From positions 1-64,000 of the forward strand of contig JAUXTT010000040.1 in assembly GCA_030684395.1 (NCBI GenBank): a stretch of 64,000 nt of DNA, written 5' to 3'. Source of the DNA: Bacteroidota bacterium (GTDB lineage Bacteria; Bacteroidota; Bacteroidia; B-17B0; Aurantibacillaceae). The position numbers and the translations under genes were made by a program. Positions 34,497 through 44,900 of the stretch are shown here, one piece after another. The notes beneath the pieces are model-generated. The model was not told the origin of the DNA. It was given only the letters and a program-made list of their open reading frames with translations, and searched no databases. How positions within the stretch are numbered: the first letter of the stretch is position 1; each line of letters starts with the position of its first letter.

Positions 34497-35753
34497 TTAA
34501 TTTAGTAGAAATTTACGCAGCATGTTTAACCCGGAAACAGCTGCCATTTTTATATTTCTGTTTCTATCGGTTCCAAACTGAAATTTGTGGCTAACCTTTT
34601 TTGTTTTACCGGATATAGCTATCCAAACAGTTCCAACGGGTTTATCGAGAGTACCACCTGATGGGCCGGCGATCCCGGAAATTGCAATAGATACATCTGC
34701 GTTAAATTTTTCCCGAACATGCTCAGCCATTGCAATTACACACTCCTCGGATACAGCGCCGTAATTTTTAAAGATTTCTGCGTCTACCTCCAGAAAGGAA
34801 TTTTTAAACTCATTATGGTAAGGGATAATTCCACCCTGATAAAACTCTGAGCACCCCGAAATGGATGTAATCAGATGAGAAACATAGCCTCCTGTACAAC
34901 TTTCTGCCAATGCTAATTTTAGTTTTTTCTCTTTTAAAATACCTGCAACAATGGTTTCTATCAGATCCGGATCTTTTCCATATTCTTCATAACCGAAAAT
35001 AAATTCATCGATTAGAAGTTTAACCTTTTCAATTTCTTCATCAATAATTTTTTTTAACTCCAGTTCATTTTTACCCATGCTGCTTAGTCTGAGTTTAACT
35101 AAACCGGGCGAAGGCAGATAAGCCAATTTTATTCCTTTGGATGCTAATGTATCTTCCCAACTTTCAATTGTTTCCGCAAGAGTACTCTCTCCAATTCCAT
35201 TAGTTAAGATGGTTTTATGATGAATAAACGGGAGATCAAATTCCTTTTTTAATTTTGGGATAATAAAATCACTCACCATAGCTTGCATCTCAAAAGGTAC
35301 ACCGGGCATACTTATTATGATCTTGTTGTTTTTGTTGAACCACATCCCGGGAGCAGTACCGTGTTGATTTTTAACAACCATACAGCATTCAGGAACTTCC
35401 GCTTGTTTTCTGTTTAATTCAGTCATTTCTCTACCGCGCTGAGCAAAAAGCTCAGTCACCATTTGCAACACCTCCTCATTCATTTTTAAAGGTGAATTAA
35501 AATATTCGGATAAAGTATGTTTGGTAATATCATCTTTTGTTGGACCTAAACCGCCTGTAATCAAAATAAGATCGGCTCTGCTTTCCGCATCTTTTAATGC
35601 ACTCAGAATATGTGATTTATCGTCGGATATAGAAGTTATCTGTTTCACTTTTATTCCGGCCATATTTAACTGAACACCCAACCAGGCCGAATTGGTATCA
35701 ACAATTTGCCCAATCAAAATTTCATCTCCAATGGTAATAATTTCTGCTATCAT
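34497..35753 (-). CDS. cinA: CinA-like protein (nicotinamide mononucleotide deamidase type)
   Basis: The 418-residue protein starts at 35753 with MIAEIITIGDEILIGQIVDT, the usual CinA opening; a longer frame to 35828 adds 25 residues lacking family similarity. The N-terminal MoCF-like domain (about 1-170) includes LILITGGLGPTKDD and is followed by a middle domain. The C-terminal PNC domain (about 255-415) has LALAESCTGGYVSHLIT and AISGIAGPSGGT. The PNC domain deamidates NMN in the pyridine nucleotide cycle; the N-terminal part can act on ADP-ribose in relatives. The protein is full length and apparently intact. Confidence 0.93.
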   Translation of the reverse strand: MIAEIITIGDEILIGQIVDTNSAWLGVQLNMAGIKVKQITSISDDKSHILSALKDAESRADLILITGGLGPTKDDITKHTLSEYFNSPLKMNEEVLQMVTELFAQRGREMTELNRKQAEVPECCMVVKNQHGTAPGMWFNKNNKIIISMPGVPFEMQAMVSDFIIPKLKKEFDLPFIHHKTILTNGIGESTLAETIESWEDTLASKGIKLAYLPSPGLVKLRLSSMGKNELELKKIIDEEIEKVKLLIDEFIFGYEEYGKDPDLIETIVAGILKEKKLKLALAESCTGGYVSHLITSISGCSEFYQGGIIPYHNEFKNSFLEVDAEIFKNYGAVSEECVIAMAEHVREKFNADVSIAISGIAGPSGGTLDKPVGTVWIAISGKTKKVSHKFQFGTDRNRNIKMAAVSGLNMLRKFLLN

Positions 35754-35918
35754 AATTTGTGGCACTTTTTTTGGTTTCCGCATTGCAATATTCAGTAAAT
35801 TCGTTCGATAATAAAAACCAAAAATCAATAATTATGAAATAGGAGCACACTGATTTAAAATAAAAATCGAGCGACGTATACCATAATTCAAGTAAAAAAC
35901 AATTTAAAAAAAAATATT

Positions 35919-36668
35919 ATGAACCTTAAGTTCTTTTCTGTTTTAGCAATAGCTGCCATTATCTGGGTATCATGTGATCCTTCAACCACCAAAAGTATTT
36001 TAGATACAGCCAATACAATGACAGGTGGGGGCACTGCTCCTGATTTAACTCCTTCAAATGATGAAATTATAAGTGGGTTAAAAGAAGCATTGAGCACCGG
36101 AGCAAATAATTCATCAGGAATTGCCTCAAAGGTTGACGGATTTAATAAAAACCCAATGTTATTTATTCCGTTTCCACCAGAGGCGGAGAAAATGAAGAAA
36201 AAATTAATCGACCTTGGAATGCAAAATAAAATCACCGAATTCGAAACTTCATTGAATCGCGCAGCAGAAGAAGCATCTAAAAGTGCAGCCCCTATTTTTA
36301 TTGATGCAATTAAAAACATGACCCTGACTGACGGAATGGGAATTTTAAAAGGAGGCGATACTGCTGCAACACATTATTTACGGGAAAAAACGTATGCGTC
36401 GTTGATCGTTGCATTTAAACCAACCGTTAAAAATGCGATCACCAAAGTGGAAGTAACAAAATACTGGAATCCATTAGTAACAACGTACAATAAAATTCCT
36501 TTTGTAGAAAAACAAAACCCGGATTTGGATAGTTACGTAACAAATCTTGCAGCTCAGGGTTTGTTTAAATTGGTGAGAGAAGAAGAAGCTAAGATCCGTA
36601 AAGATCCTTTAGCCCGTGCAACCGACATTTTGAAAAAAGTATTCGGTTACGCGGATAAGAATAAGTAA
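35919..36668 (+). CDS. DUF4197 lipoprotein
   Basis: The 249-residue protein carries a lipoprotein signal peptide (MNLKFFSVLAIAAIIWVSC, C19 as lipidation site). The DUF4197 domain follows (about 40-245; EIISGLKEALSTGANNSSG, NPMLFIPFPPEAEKM, GDTAATHYLREKT, GLFKLVREEEAKIRKDP). Members are periplasmic or outer-membrane lipoproteins of unknown function. A terminator lies 43 bp after the stop, so it is transcribed alone. Confidence 0.9.
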   Translation: MNLKFFSVLAIAAIIWVSCDPSTTKSILDTANTMTGGGTAPDLTPSNDEIISGLKEALSTGANNSSGIASKVDGFNKNPMLFIPFPPEAEKMKKKLIDLGMQNKITEFETSLNRAAEEASKSAAPIFIDAIKNMTLTDGMGILKGGDTAATHYLREKTYASLIVAFKPTVKNAITKVEVTKYWNPLVTTYNKIPFVEKQNPDLDSYVTNLAAQGLFKLVREEEAKIRKDPLARATDILKKVFGYADKNK

Positions 36669-36678
36669 AACGTATTTA

Positions 36679-36804
36679 GCCGAAGATTTCCACAGATTTC
36701 GCAGATATTTAAGGAGCCTAAGGGCTCCTTTTTTATTAAACAAATTTTTTGAATTCGTTTCATTTAATTTGAATCAATCCGTGTAATCCGCGAAAATCTG
36801 CGGC
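36679..36804. repeat. Inverted 28-nt repeats around a terminator
   Basis: Copies at 36679-36706 and 36777-36804 (reverse strand) match at 21 of 28 positions without gaps, beginning GCCG and containing AGATTT and GATT. The DUF4197 terminator sits between them. The remainder of the 303-bp gap to secA shows nothing else except the secA promoter element. Confidence 0.65.
36711..36735 (+). terminator. Terminator of the DUF4197 gene
   Basis: AAGGAGCC (36711-36718) pairs with GGCTCCTT (36723-36730) around a 4-nt loop, followed by T residues. Confidence 0.9.
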
Positions 36805-36940
36805 AGAATTTTGGGTCCAGCTAAATCTTAGGGAAATGCGACTTTTTATCTGCTAAAAACCCAAAAATATCCTGTTTTGTCGCTCTTTTCTGTCAATTAG
36901 TCCTTAATAAGTAAAATTCAGGCTAATGGTTAAATATTTG

Positions 36941-36948
36941 TATCTTCG
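36941..36948 (+). promoter_or_regulatory. Possible -7 box of secA
   Basis: TATCTTCG, a one-base variant of TAnnTTTG, lies 23 bp before the secA ATG. No TTG at a suitable distance was found. Confidence 0.4.
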
Positions 36949-36971
36949 TTCCCCTCAAATAGAACCGAAAT

Positions 36972-39900
36972 ATGTTAGGATTTTTAAAGAAATTACTTGG
37001 TACCAAATCTGAAAAGGATATCAAAGAAATTCAACCCGTTGTTGATAAAGTAAACGCTACATATCAAACACTTTCTTCTTTATCGAATGAACAACTTCGT
37101 CAGCGTACTGTTGATATGAAACAGAAGATAAAAGATTCGTATAAAGCAGAAGACGAGAAAATCAGTGCAATTAAAAAGCGTGTTGAAGCAGAGCTTGAAA
37201 TGGATATTGATACCAAAGAGGATCTTTACAAGCAAATTGATGAGATTGAAAAAGACATTACAAAAAAAATCGAAGTTGTTCTTACTGAGATACAAGCTGA
37301 AGCATTTGCCGTTTGTAAAGAAACTGCACGCCGTTTCACTCAGAACACCGAGCTAAAAGTAACTGCTTCCGAGATAGACCAATTCTATATTTCCCGTCAT
37401 CCTAAGGCAAATAATGTTAGCATAGAAAATGGGCAGGCTATCTGGAAAAACACATGGGATGCTGCAGGTAATGAAGTTACCTGGAATATGATCCACTACG
37501 ATGTGCAGTTGATTGGTGGTGCAGTATTACACGGAGGTAAAATTGCAGAGATGGCAACAGGTGAAGGTAAAACATTGGTTTCTACACTTCCGGTTTTCTT
37601 AAACGCACTTTCGGGAAGAGGCGTTCACGTTGTAACCGTAAATACTTATTTGAGCCGTCGTGACTCCGAATGGAATGCTCCTATATTCGAATTTCATGGA
37701 TTAACGGTAGAGTGTATCGATAATTATGAGCCAAATTCTTACGAACGCAGAATGGCTTATTTAGCCGATATTACTTACGGAACCAATAACGAATTTGGTT
37801 TTGATTATTTACGTGATAACATGGCACGTTCTCCGGAAGACCTTGTGCAACGTAAACATAACTTTGCGATTGTGGATGAGGTCGATTCAGTTTTGATTGA
37901 TGATGCTCGTACGCCATTGATCATTTCAGGTCCAACTCCAAAAGGTGATATTCATGAGTTCATGGAATTAAAACCACGTGTAGAAAAACTATTAGGGGTT
38001 CAGCGTCAGTATTTACAAACATGTTTAGCCGATGCTAAAAAATTGTATGCTGAAGGAAAAGAGAAAGAAGCGGGAGTTCCATTGCTACGTTGTTTCAGAG
38101 GTTTACCTAAAAACACAGCACTCATTAAATTTTTAAGTGAAACAGGTGTTCGTGCTCTTTTGCAAAAAACAGAAAATTATTATATGCAGGACCAACAAAA
38201 GGAAATGCATAAGATCGATGAGGAATTATATTTTGTGATCGATGAAAAACATAATAGTGTTGAGTTATCAGAAAAAGGTATTGACCTTATTACTGCTAAT
38301 TCAGAAGACACTAAATTCTTCGTATTACCAAACGTGGGAGATGAAATGGCGGATATTGAAAAATCTGCAGCTACCCCGGAGGAAAAAATACAACGAAAAG
38401 AAGTATTGATGCAGGATTTCTCTATTAAGAGTGAACGTATCCATACAGTGAACCAATTATTAAAAGCATATACTGTATTTGAAAAAGATGTAGAATATGT
38501 AATTGATGGCGGACAGGTAAAGATCGTTGATGAGCAAACAGGCCGTATCATGGATGGTCGTCGTTACAGTGATGGTTTGCACCAGGCAATTGAAGCAAAG
38601 GAAAATGTGAAAATTGAAGCTGCTACACAAACTTATGCAACTATTACATTACAGAATTATTTCCGTATGTATAACAAACTTGCAGGTATGACGGGTACGG
38701 CAAGCACCGAGAGTCAGGAATTCTGGGATATTTACAAACTGGATGTTGTAGAGATTCCTACTAACCGCGCAATGCAACGTAAAGATGAAGAAGATCTTGT
38801 TTACAAAACAAAACGTGAAAAATACAATGCAGTTATTGAAGAAGTAATGAAGATGGTTTCTGCCGGGCGCCCTGTACTTGTTGGTACAACATCGGTTGAG
38901 ATCTCTGAATTATTGAGTAAGATGCTTAAATTAAAAGGCATTAAGCATAATGTATTGAACGCTAAATTACATCAGCGTGAAGCGGAAGTTGTTGCTGAAG
39001 CAGGTTTACCGGGAACAGTTACCATTGCAACCAACATGGCTGGCCGTGGTACCGATATTAAATTAGGACCGGGAGTTAAAGAAGCAGGTGGTTTAGCAAT
39101 TATCGGTACGGAGCGTCACGAGAGCCGTAGGGTTGACAGGCAGTTACGTGGTCGTGCAGGTCGTCAGGGTGATCCCGGAAGCTCACAGTTTTTTGTTTCA
39201 TTAGAAGATGATTTGATGCGTTTATTCGGTAGCGAAAGAATTGCAAAGATGATGGATAGAATGGGCTTGAAAGAAGGTGAAGTTATCCAACACAGCATGA
39301 TCACCAAATCGATTGAAAGAGCTCAGAAAAAAGTTGAGGAAAATAACTTTGGTACCCGTAAACGTTTGATCGAATATGATGACGTTATGAATGCTCAACG
39401 TGAGGTTGTTTACAGACGTCGTAAGAATGCATTGTTCGGAGAAAGATTAAGTGTGGATATAGCTAACATGTTATATGATATTTCTGAGAACGCAGTAAAT
39501 GAGTTTCACGATAATAAAGACTTCGAAGGATTTACCCTGGAATTGATCCGTGCTTTATCTATCGAGAGCCCGGTAACAGAATCTGAGTTTAGTACTATAA
39601 AAAACAATGACTTGATTCAGAAAGTATTTGCTGCTGCAGAGGTTCATTATAGAGAAAAGAACGCACGTATTGCAAACACTGTACTTCCGGTTGTTGAGCA
39701 GGTTTATAAAAACGAGTCAAATACATTTGAGAATATTGTAACTCCTTTTACAGATGGATTACAAACCATTCAGGTAATGGCAAATTTGCAAAAGGCTTAC
39801 GAAACTCACGGAAAAGAAATGGTATTGTCATTCGAAAAAATGATCTCATTGATCATGATCGATGATGCATGGAAAGAGCATTTACGTGAATTGGATGATC

Positions 39901-40259
39901 TAAAGCAATCGGTACAAAATGCTTCATTAGAACAAAAAGACCCATTGCTTATTTATAAGTTAGAATCATTTAAATTGTTTAAGGATATGATCCTGAAAAC
40001 AAGTAAGGATACAATATCATTCCTTATCAAAGGAAACCTCCCAGCGCAAAACAGCCAGCAGGCGATGCAACAGGCACGTTTTCAACAAGCCCCTCCTAAA
40101 CCAAAACAAGAGCAATTAACGGAGAGCAGAAGTGAAGAAGAAATTCAGAAAAAAGAAAAACCAAAACCACAACCGGTTAAGGCAGAAGTGAAGATCGGAA
40201 GAAACGATCCTTGCCCTTGTGGAAGTGGTAAAAAATACAAAAGCTGTCACGGACAGTAA
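36972..40259 (+). CDS. secA: Protein translocase ATPase SecA
   Basis: SecA drives proteins through SecYEG using ATP. At 1095 residues it is longer than the roughly 900 of E. coli, as in other Bacteroidota, because of an insertion around residues 335-415 ([20 protein letters not shown] and on). Visible motifs are [14 protein letters not shown] (Walker A, about 195), [16 protein letters not shown], the second NBD segment [12 protein letters not shown] with [14 protein letters not shown], and a C-terminal zinc-binding SEC-C motif [14 protein letters not shown]. It supplies the inner-membrane step for the many signal-peptide proteins here. A strong terminator follows. Confidence 0.97.
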   Translation: MLGFLKKLLGTKSEKDIKEIQPVVDKVNATYQTLSSLSNEQLRQRTVDMKQKIKDSYKAEDEKISAIKKRVEAELEMDIDTKEDLYKQIDEIEKDITKKIEVVLTEIQAEAFAVCKETARRFTQNTELKVTASEIDQFYISRHPKANNVSIENGQAIWKNTWDAAGNEVTWNMIHYDVQLIGGAVLHGGKIAEMATGEGKTLVSTLPVFLNALSGRGVHVVTVNTYLSRRDSEWNAPIFEFHGLTVECIDNYEPNSYERRMAYLADITYGTNNEFGFDYLRDNMARSPEDLVQRKHNFAIVDEVDSVLIDDARTPLIISGPTPKGDIHEFMELKPRVEKLLGVQRQYLQTCLADAKKLYAEGKEKEAGVPLLRCFRGLPKNTALIKFLSETGVRALLQKTENYYMQDQQKEMHKIDEELYFVIDEKHNSVELSEKGIDLITANSEDTKFFVLPNVGDEMADIEKSAATPEEKIQRKEVLMQDFSIKSERIHTVNQLLKAYTVFEKDVEYVIDGGQVKIVDEQTGRIMDGRRYSDGLHQAIEAKENVKIEAATQTYATITLQNYFRMYNKLAGMTGTASTESQEFWDIYKLDVVEIPTNRAMQRKDEEDLVYKTKREKYNAVIEEVMKMVSAGRPVLVGTTSVEISELLSKMLKLKGIKHNVLNAKLHQREAEVVAEAGLPGTVTIATNMAGRGTDIKLGPGVKEAGGLAIIGTERHESRRVDRQLRGRAGRQGDPGSSQFFVSLEDDLMRLFGSERIAKMMDRMGLKEGEVIQHSMITKSIERAQKKVEENNFGTRKRLIEYDDVMNAQREVVYRRRKNALFGERLSVDIANMLYDISENAVNEFHDNKDFEGFTLELIRALSIESPVTESEFSTIKNNDLIQKVFAAAEVHYREKNARIANTVLPVVEQVYKNESNTFENIVTPFTDGLQTIQVMANLQKAYETHGKEMVLSFEKMISLIMIDDAWKEHLRELDDLKQSVQNASLEQKDPLLIYKLESFKLFKDMILKTSKDTISFLIKGNLPAQNSQQAMQQARFQQAPPKPKQEQLTESRSEEEIQKKEKPKPQPVKAEVKIGRNDPCPCGSGKKYKSCHGQ

Positions 40260-40263
40260 AACT

Positions 40264-40292
40264 AAAACCCCGATCATTGGTCGGGGTTTTTT
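40264..40292 (+). terminator. Terminator of secA
   Basis: AAAACCCCGA (40264-40273) and TCGGGGTTTT (40281-40290) form a perfect 10-bp stem with a 7-nt loop and T tract, starting 5 bp after the stop codon. Confidence 0.95.
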
Positions 40293-40318
40293 ATTCAATT
40301 CTCTTTTATTTTTAAAGC

Positions 40319-40383
40319 CGACGTTGGTGTTATCACCAACGAAATTGGGTAATTATAAATGTTGATGATAACACCAACATTGG
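40319..40383. repeat. Nested palindromes downstream of secA
   Basis: GTTGGTG/CACCAAC forms a local hairpin at 40323-40340. A second imperfect inverted copy (GTTGATGATAACACCAAC) lies at 40361-40378, so the whole element can also fold as one long hairpin. It resembles repetitive extragenic palindromes. Confidence 0.6.
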
Positions 40384-40454
40384 TAAAACTTCGATATTTG
40401 AACTCTCGACTTGATGTTTCGGTGTTTTCACGAAGGATGTTTTTTTGCAGAATC

Positions 40455-40640
40455 TTAATTCTCTTTTATCTTCCCATTCATTTCCAAAAAGGAAATTACA
40501 ACAGGTAAATGGTTTCCTACTTTAAAAATTGCCTCCATCAGGTCTTTTTTCTCACAGTTCAGTTTCTCTGACCAGTATTCATAACTATCCGGTTCAAGCT
40601 CAATTTTCGTTCCCTCATATTTCTTTGGTTCCGGATCCAT
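40455..40640 (-). CDS. DUF3606 small protein
   Basis: The 61-residue protein (EPDSYEYWSEKLNCEKKDLM, then EAIFKVGNHLPVV) matches the short DUF3606 family: an acidic start, YEYW..KL helix and a second helix with a conserved Gly. Its function is unknown. It is monocistronic, with the nested palindromes on one side and the receiver gene promoter on the other. Confidence 0.7.
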   Translation of the reverse strand: MDPEPKKYEGTKIELEPDSYEYWSEKLNCEKKDLMEAIFKVGNHLPVVISFLEMNGKIKEN

Positions 40641-40763
40641 GTATACTTAAACGAAGGAATAAAAATTTTGCTATCAGTACTGGTGGGTATTTATGAATTA
40701 AATTTTTAATAGTTTCGGAAAGCCAAAAAAATATAAAGAACCTTTACAAAAGATTCGTAAGCC

Positions 40764-40794
40764 TTGTATTCCCTTGCGTGTTTTAGTAACTTTG
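40764..40794 (+). promoter_or_regulatory. Promoter of the receiver protein gene
   Basis: TTG (40764-40766) and TAACTTTG (40787-40794) are 20 bp apart. The element supports the start at 40828, since an in-frame codon at 40774 lies within the promoter. Confidence 0.65.
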
Positions 40795-40827
40795 GCAGTA
40801 CAATGTGTTTCTTTAAAATCTTTGGTC

Positions 40828-41304
40828 ATGAGCAAACACGGTAACATACTTGTTTATATTGTTGATGACGATAAAATGTATAGTGAGGTTTTGAAACACT
40901 TCATCGAAACAAGTTGTAAAGAACTTGAACCCCATGTAGAGATTTTTGTTGTAGGTGAAACTTTCCTGATGTCCATTGACAAAAAACCGGATTTGGTAAT
41001 TCTTGATTACTCTTTGAATTCGAAATTTGATGATGCAATAGATGGATTAGAGGTGCTTAAGCGCATACAAGATGTTTCGCCGAATACAAGAGTAGTTATG
41101 TTGTCAGTTAAGGCAGAATCTTATATTGCTATGCAGGCAATAGATAATGGTGCCTACGACTATGTGGTAAAAGATGAAAGTGCATTTGAAAAAATTAAGA
41201 GATTTGTAGAAGAAGTTTACGAAGAGAAAAAATCTTTTTTTCAACGTATTGCCAGCTTCTTTACAAGTTCAAGAAAAAGCCTTGAAGTACTTGAAAATCG
41301 TTAG
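40828..41304 (+). CDS. Single-domain response regulator
   Basis: The 158-residue protein has one receiver domain: acidic pocket YIVDDDKMYSE, phospho-acceptor D60 (LVILDYSLN), conserved Ser in VVMLSVKAES and Lys in YVVKDES. A basic helical extension (about 125-158; SFFQRIASFFTSSRKSL) follows but no DNA-binding or enzymatic domain. It would act by protein contact, as CheY- or PilG-like proteins do. No kinase gene is adjacent, so its partner is unknown. Confidence 0.88.
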   Translation: MSKHGNILVYIVDDDKMYSEVLKHFIETSCKELEPHVEIFVVGETFLMSIDKKPDLVILDYSLNSKFDDAIDGLEVLKRIQDVSPNTRVVMLSVKAESYIAMQAIDNGAYDYVVKDESAFEKIKRFVEEVYEEKKSFFQRIASFFTSSRKSLEVLENR

Positions 41305-41331
41305 AAATAACCGATAAACCTGCAGAAGAAT

Positions 41332-41814
41332 TTATTTCTGTACTTGTGGAGGAATAAGTTTTTTTAGAGAGTCGTGGTTGGTTTTTGCCCAGTCCACAAT
41401 TAGTTTCTTTTGATCAGCATTTAATTCAGCTTCTCCGTGAATTAAAGTATACGAACTCAATGGCATCTCGTTTCCTTCTATCATTTCTGCAATTTCTTCC
41501 AGTTTATGTGCTCTTCTTTTTAGTGAATAAGTATTGAATTCAGAAAAATTTAACTCATCTTTCCCTTCTTCAATGTGGTGATTGATCCACCAGCCAATAG
41601 GTTGTATATTTTGATACCACATGTTGTTTGTTTTATTAGAGTGGCAATCGTAACAGGAGGCTTTTAGGATATTACTTACTTCAGGAGACATTTTTATGGA
41701 TGAAGAAATATCATTTGTAATCAGTATCTCAGAGTTATTATCCGCCGGGCGAATAAATTGAAGAATTATAAATAAGGAAAATACAACCAATAGAATTTTT
41801 TTCTTTTTTGACAT
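41332..41814 (-). CDS. Haem-binding domain protein (c-type, CxxCH)
   Basis: The 160-residue protein has an N-terminal signal anchor (about 6-21) and a haem-attachment motif CYDCH (C54, C57, H58) in SNILKASCYDCHSNKT. WWINHHIEEGKDELNFSEF and the segment EMPLSSYTLIHGEAELNADQ then place it in the haem_bd family. It is probably a membrane-anchored periplasmic protein with covalent haem. A possible Met axial ligand lies in EMPLSSY. No respiratory gene is nearby. A TATCTTTG element precedes it. Confidence 0.88.
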   Translation of the reverse strand: MSKKKKILLVVFSLFIILQFIRPADNNSEILITNDISSSIKMSPEVSNILKASCYDCHSNKTNNMWYQNIQPIGWWINHHIEEGKDELNFSEFNTYSLKRRAHKLEEIAEMIEGNEMPLSSYTLIHGEAELNADQKKLIVDWAKTNHDSLKKLIPPQVQK

Positions 41815-41836
41815 GTTCGTTCAGGAATTAGTTGTG

Positions 41837-41844
41837 CAAAGATA
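41837..41844 (-). promoter_or_regulatory. Promoter -7 box of the haem-binding protein gene
   Basis: TATCTTTG on the minus strand lies 22 bp before the ATG; no clear -33 element. Confidence 0.5.
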
Positions 41845-41937
41845 TTTTTTATAGACGAGAAATGAAAGAATAATTGAATTTGAGGTGAATAATATTGAAC
41901 CGGGAACCAAATACAATTTGTTTTTAATGTGGAAAAG

Positions 41938-41986
41938 AAGAAATAAAGCCGCCAATAACAGTCCCCCGACTGAGAATCAGCGGCTT
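41938..41986 (-). terminator. Terminator of the giant SprB-like gene
   Basis: An outer stem AGCCGC/GCGGCT (41980-41985 and 41947-41952) encloses an inner hairpin CAGTC-GGGG-GACTG. On the minus strand it continues TTTATTTCTTC, just after the stop codon. Confidence 0.75.
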
Positions 41987-41994
41987 CTCCCTGT

Positions 41995-44900
41995 TTATCT
42001 AACCACCATAACACTTCCTGATAGATTATGCGCCATATCTTTCAGGTCATAAGCAATTATTTTCCAAACATAAATATCTTCCTGAACGGTTTCTTTTCCT
42101 CCTTTGGATTTACCGTCCCATCCTTTACTTAAGTTGTTTGATTCGAAAATTAATTCGCCCCAACGATTATAAATTTGCATTTCATATTTGTTTTCATCTA
42201 TTCCAACTCCAACCGGAATGAAAACTTCATTTTTTGAGTCTTCATTCGGAGAAAATGCATTCGGAACATATATTGCGAATTCTTTAGCAATGTTCACCTG
42301 TTTTTTTACACTGTCTTTACACCCCTTGTTTGTGGTAACCAATAAGTTTACATCGTAAGTCCCCGGATTCATATAATAATGATTTGCGTTACATAGTGTT
42401 GAAGTATCATTTTGTGAGCTTGGTTCTCCAAAAGTCCATTCATAACTGCAACCTAATGTACTTTGATTGATGAATGTAATGTTAGGGTCAAACTCGGTTG
42501 CGTTTACCGGATCAGAAAAGAAACCTGCCGTTGGATTGGGGTAAACAACAATATAATTATTCATTATTGTTGTGTCTGAACAGCCCAAAGCAGAGGTTAC
42601 AATAAGTTGCACATCAAACGAATCAACCTGTGTACTAATTGCAGAATATTCATGAACCAATAAAGAGTCAGTGGAAGTAGCGGCATCTCCGAAGGACCAG
42701 TTATAAGTACAATTGGTAAATCCGGTTCCTGCCGATCCTATAAAAGTAACACTTAGTTTTTCGCAACCTTTCCTGTTTAAACCAAGGATGGCAGCGTTAG
42801 GTGTTGGATTTGCGGAAACTTGTGCAGACGCAGTTTCTGCATTCGAACAGCCATCTGTTACCGTAAGTGAGTAAATTGCAGTTGTTGTATTTACAACTGA
42901 AACATTGATGTTTGAAGTGTCTCCAACCTGCGTTACCGGAATTGCAGTATTCCATGTAAACGTGTAGGGTCCATTCATACCACCTGTTGCAGTAGCTTGC
43001 AGTGCTGCCTGATTGCCAACACAACCGGTTGTATTGGTAGTGGTCACATTGAGTTTTGGAAGCACGGTAATATTGAACTCCTGTGTAACCGCCGGGCAAT
43101 TATTAGTATCAGTTATAGTTACAGTATAAGGTAAAACCAATGAAGTTGAAATACTACTGTTAGTATATGATAAATTGTAGTTGCCACCTCCAAAAGTAGA
43201 AGCTCCTTGCCCTATCCATGTATAGGTGTATGGAGCTGTTCCATTTCCGGCAGAAGCAGAAACTCCTAATGTTTGACCGTTGCAAGCCGTTTGATCGCTG
43301 TTTAAAGTGAGGGTTAATGGGAATGGCTCTGTTACTGTAGCTGTTCCACTTACATTACAGTTGTTGGTATCTTTAACAACTATGATATAGTTACCTGCAG
43401 CAAGATTAGAAATGGTTTGGGATGTTCCAAGCAGATTTGATCCGTCAAACCACTGATAGTTATAAGTTGAACTTCCCCCTGACTGAGCTATCACCGTGGC
43501 TGTTCCGGTAGAATCACCATTGCATTTTACCATTGTTGTTGTTACACTTCCTATTATTGGCGGAGGAAGATCATTTAAAGGCGTATTGACAGATTTGGTG
43601 CAACCTTTTGAATCTGTTACAATACAATTGTACGAAGCGGGAGCCGAAAGATTTATTGCAGTAGCACTTATTTGTGATTGTAGATCGTTCCATTGGTACA
43701 TATACAATGGAGTTCCACCACTCACATTTAACCCAATTGTTCCGTTAGTATTTGAACAAGTACTTGGACTTGCATTTACAGTTATACTAAGTGAATCAGG
43801 TTGAGTAATTGTATATAAAGAGGATTGCTGGCAGCCTTTGCTGTCAATAACAACAAGCGTATCTACTCCGGGAGGGAGATTGGTAACGGTTGGTCCTGAT
43901 CCGATATTTGGTGACCAAATATAATCGTAAGAAGGATTACCACCTGTTATTGTTAAGTTAATCAGTCCGTCGTTTGCACCATAGCAACTAATGGTCGAAA
44001 CAATGTTATTATTAATGAGTAGAGGCATCGGTTGATTTATGGTTACTTCCTGCGAAGTAGTACAACCGTTTGCGTCAGTTACATTACAAGTGTAATCTCC
44101 GTTACAAAGATTAGAAGCAGTAGGAGTGAATTGTGAAGGGGCATCATTCCAGATATATTGATATGGAATTGTTCCGCCATTTACTAATGTAGTTGCAGTT
44201 CCGTCGCAATATCCAAAACAAGAAACCGGTTCCACATTGTTTGTTGCGGAAACCAATTGTGTTGGTTCGAAGATCGGAATAGTTACGGATGAGATACAAC
44301 CATCTGCATCAATAATTTGGCAGATATTATTTCCCGGATATAATCCCGTTCCATCCTGCATTGGGTTTGGCTGAAGCGTTACAGGTAATAACCATGGCTG
44401 TGGGTTATAAGGAGCTGTTCCACCTACAACTGTAACCACAGCAGTTCCATTGTTCATGCCATAACAGGTAATATCTGTATAACTGATAACGGTAATAACC
44501 GGAGCAGGGATATCATTTAAGTTAGCTACAGAGTTTACAGAACAACCATTTGCATCTGTAACGTCTACTGAGTAAAAACCGCCTAATAAATTTGTAATAA
44601 TTGCAGTGTTGGCTCCCGTACTCCATTGGTAAGAAAAAGGTGAAGTTCCACCTGAAACATCTACTTGCGCAGTTCCGTTGCTTTGCCCGCATATCGCATT
44701 ACTTGCCACAGTGGTTGTTGCTGTTAATGCCGATGGTTCTGTAATAATAACAGTTGTGTTTTGAATGCATCCGTTATTGTCTGTAACAGTAAGTGTGTGT
44801 GTACCATCACAAAGATTTGTCGGATTGAATACAGTAGATAAAGATGGCTGCCATAGAAATGTATAAGGAGCTGTTCCACCACTAAAGTTAGCCGTTGCAG

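Noticed and set aside
41303-41339. AGAAATAA/TTATTTCT inverted pair between the receiver and haem-protein genes
   Set aside because: It is short and AT-only and overlaps a stop codon, so it is too weak to call a terminator.
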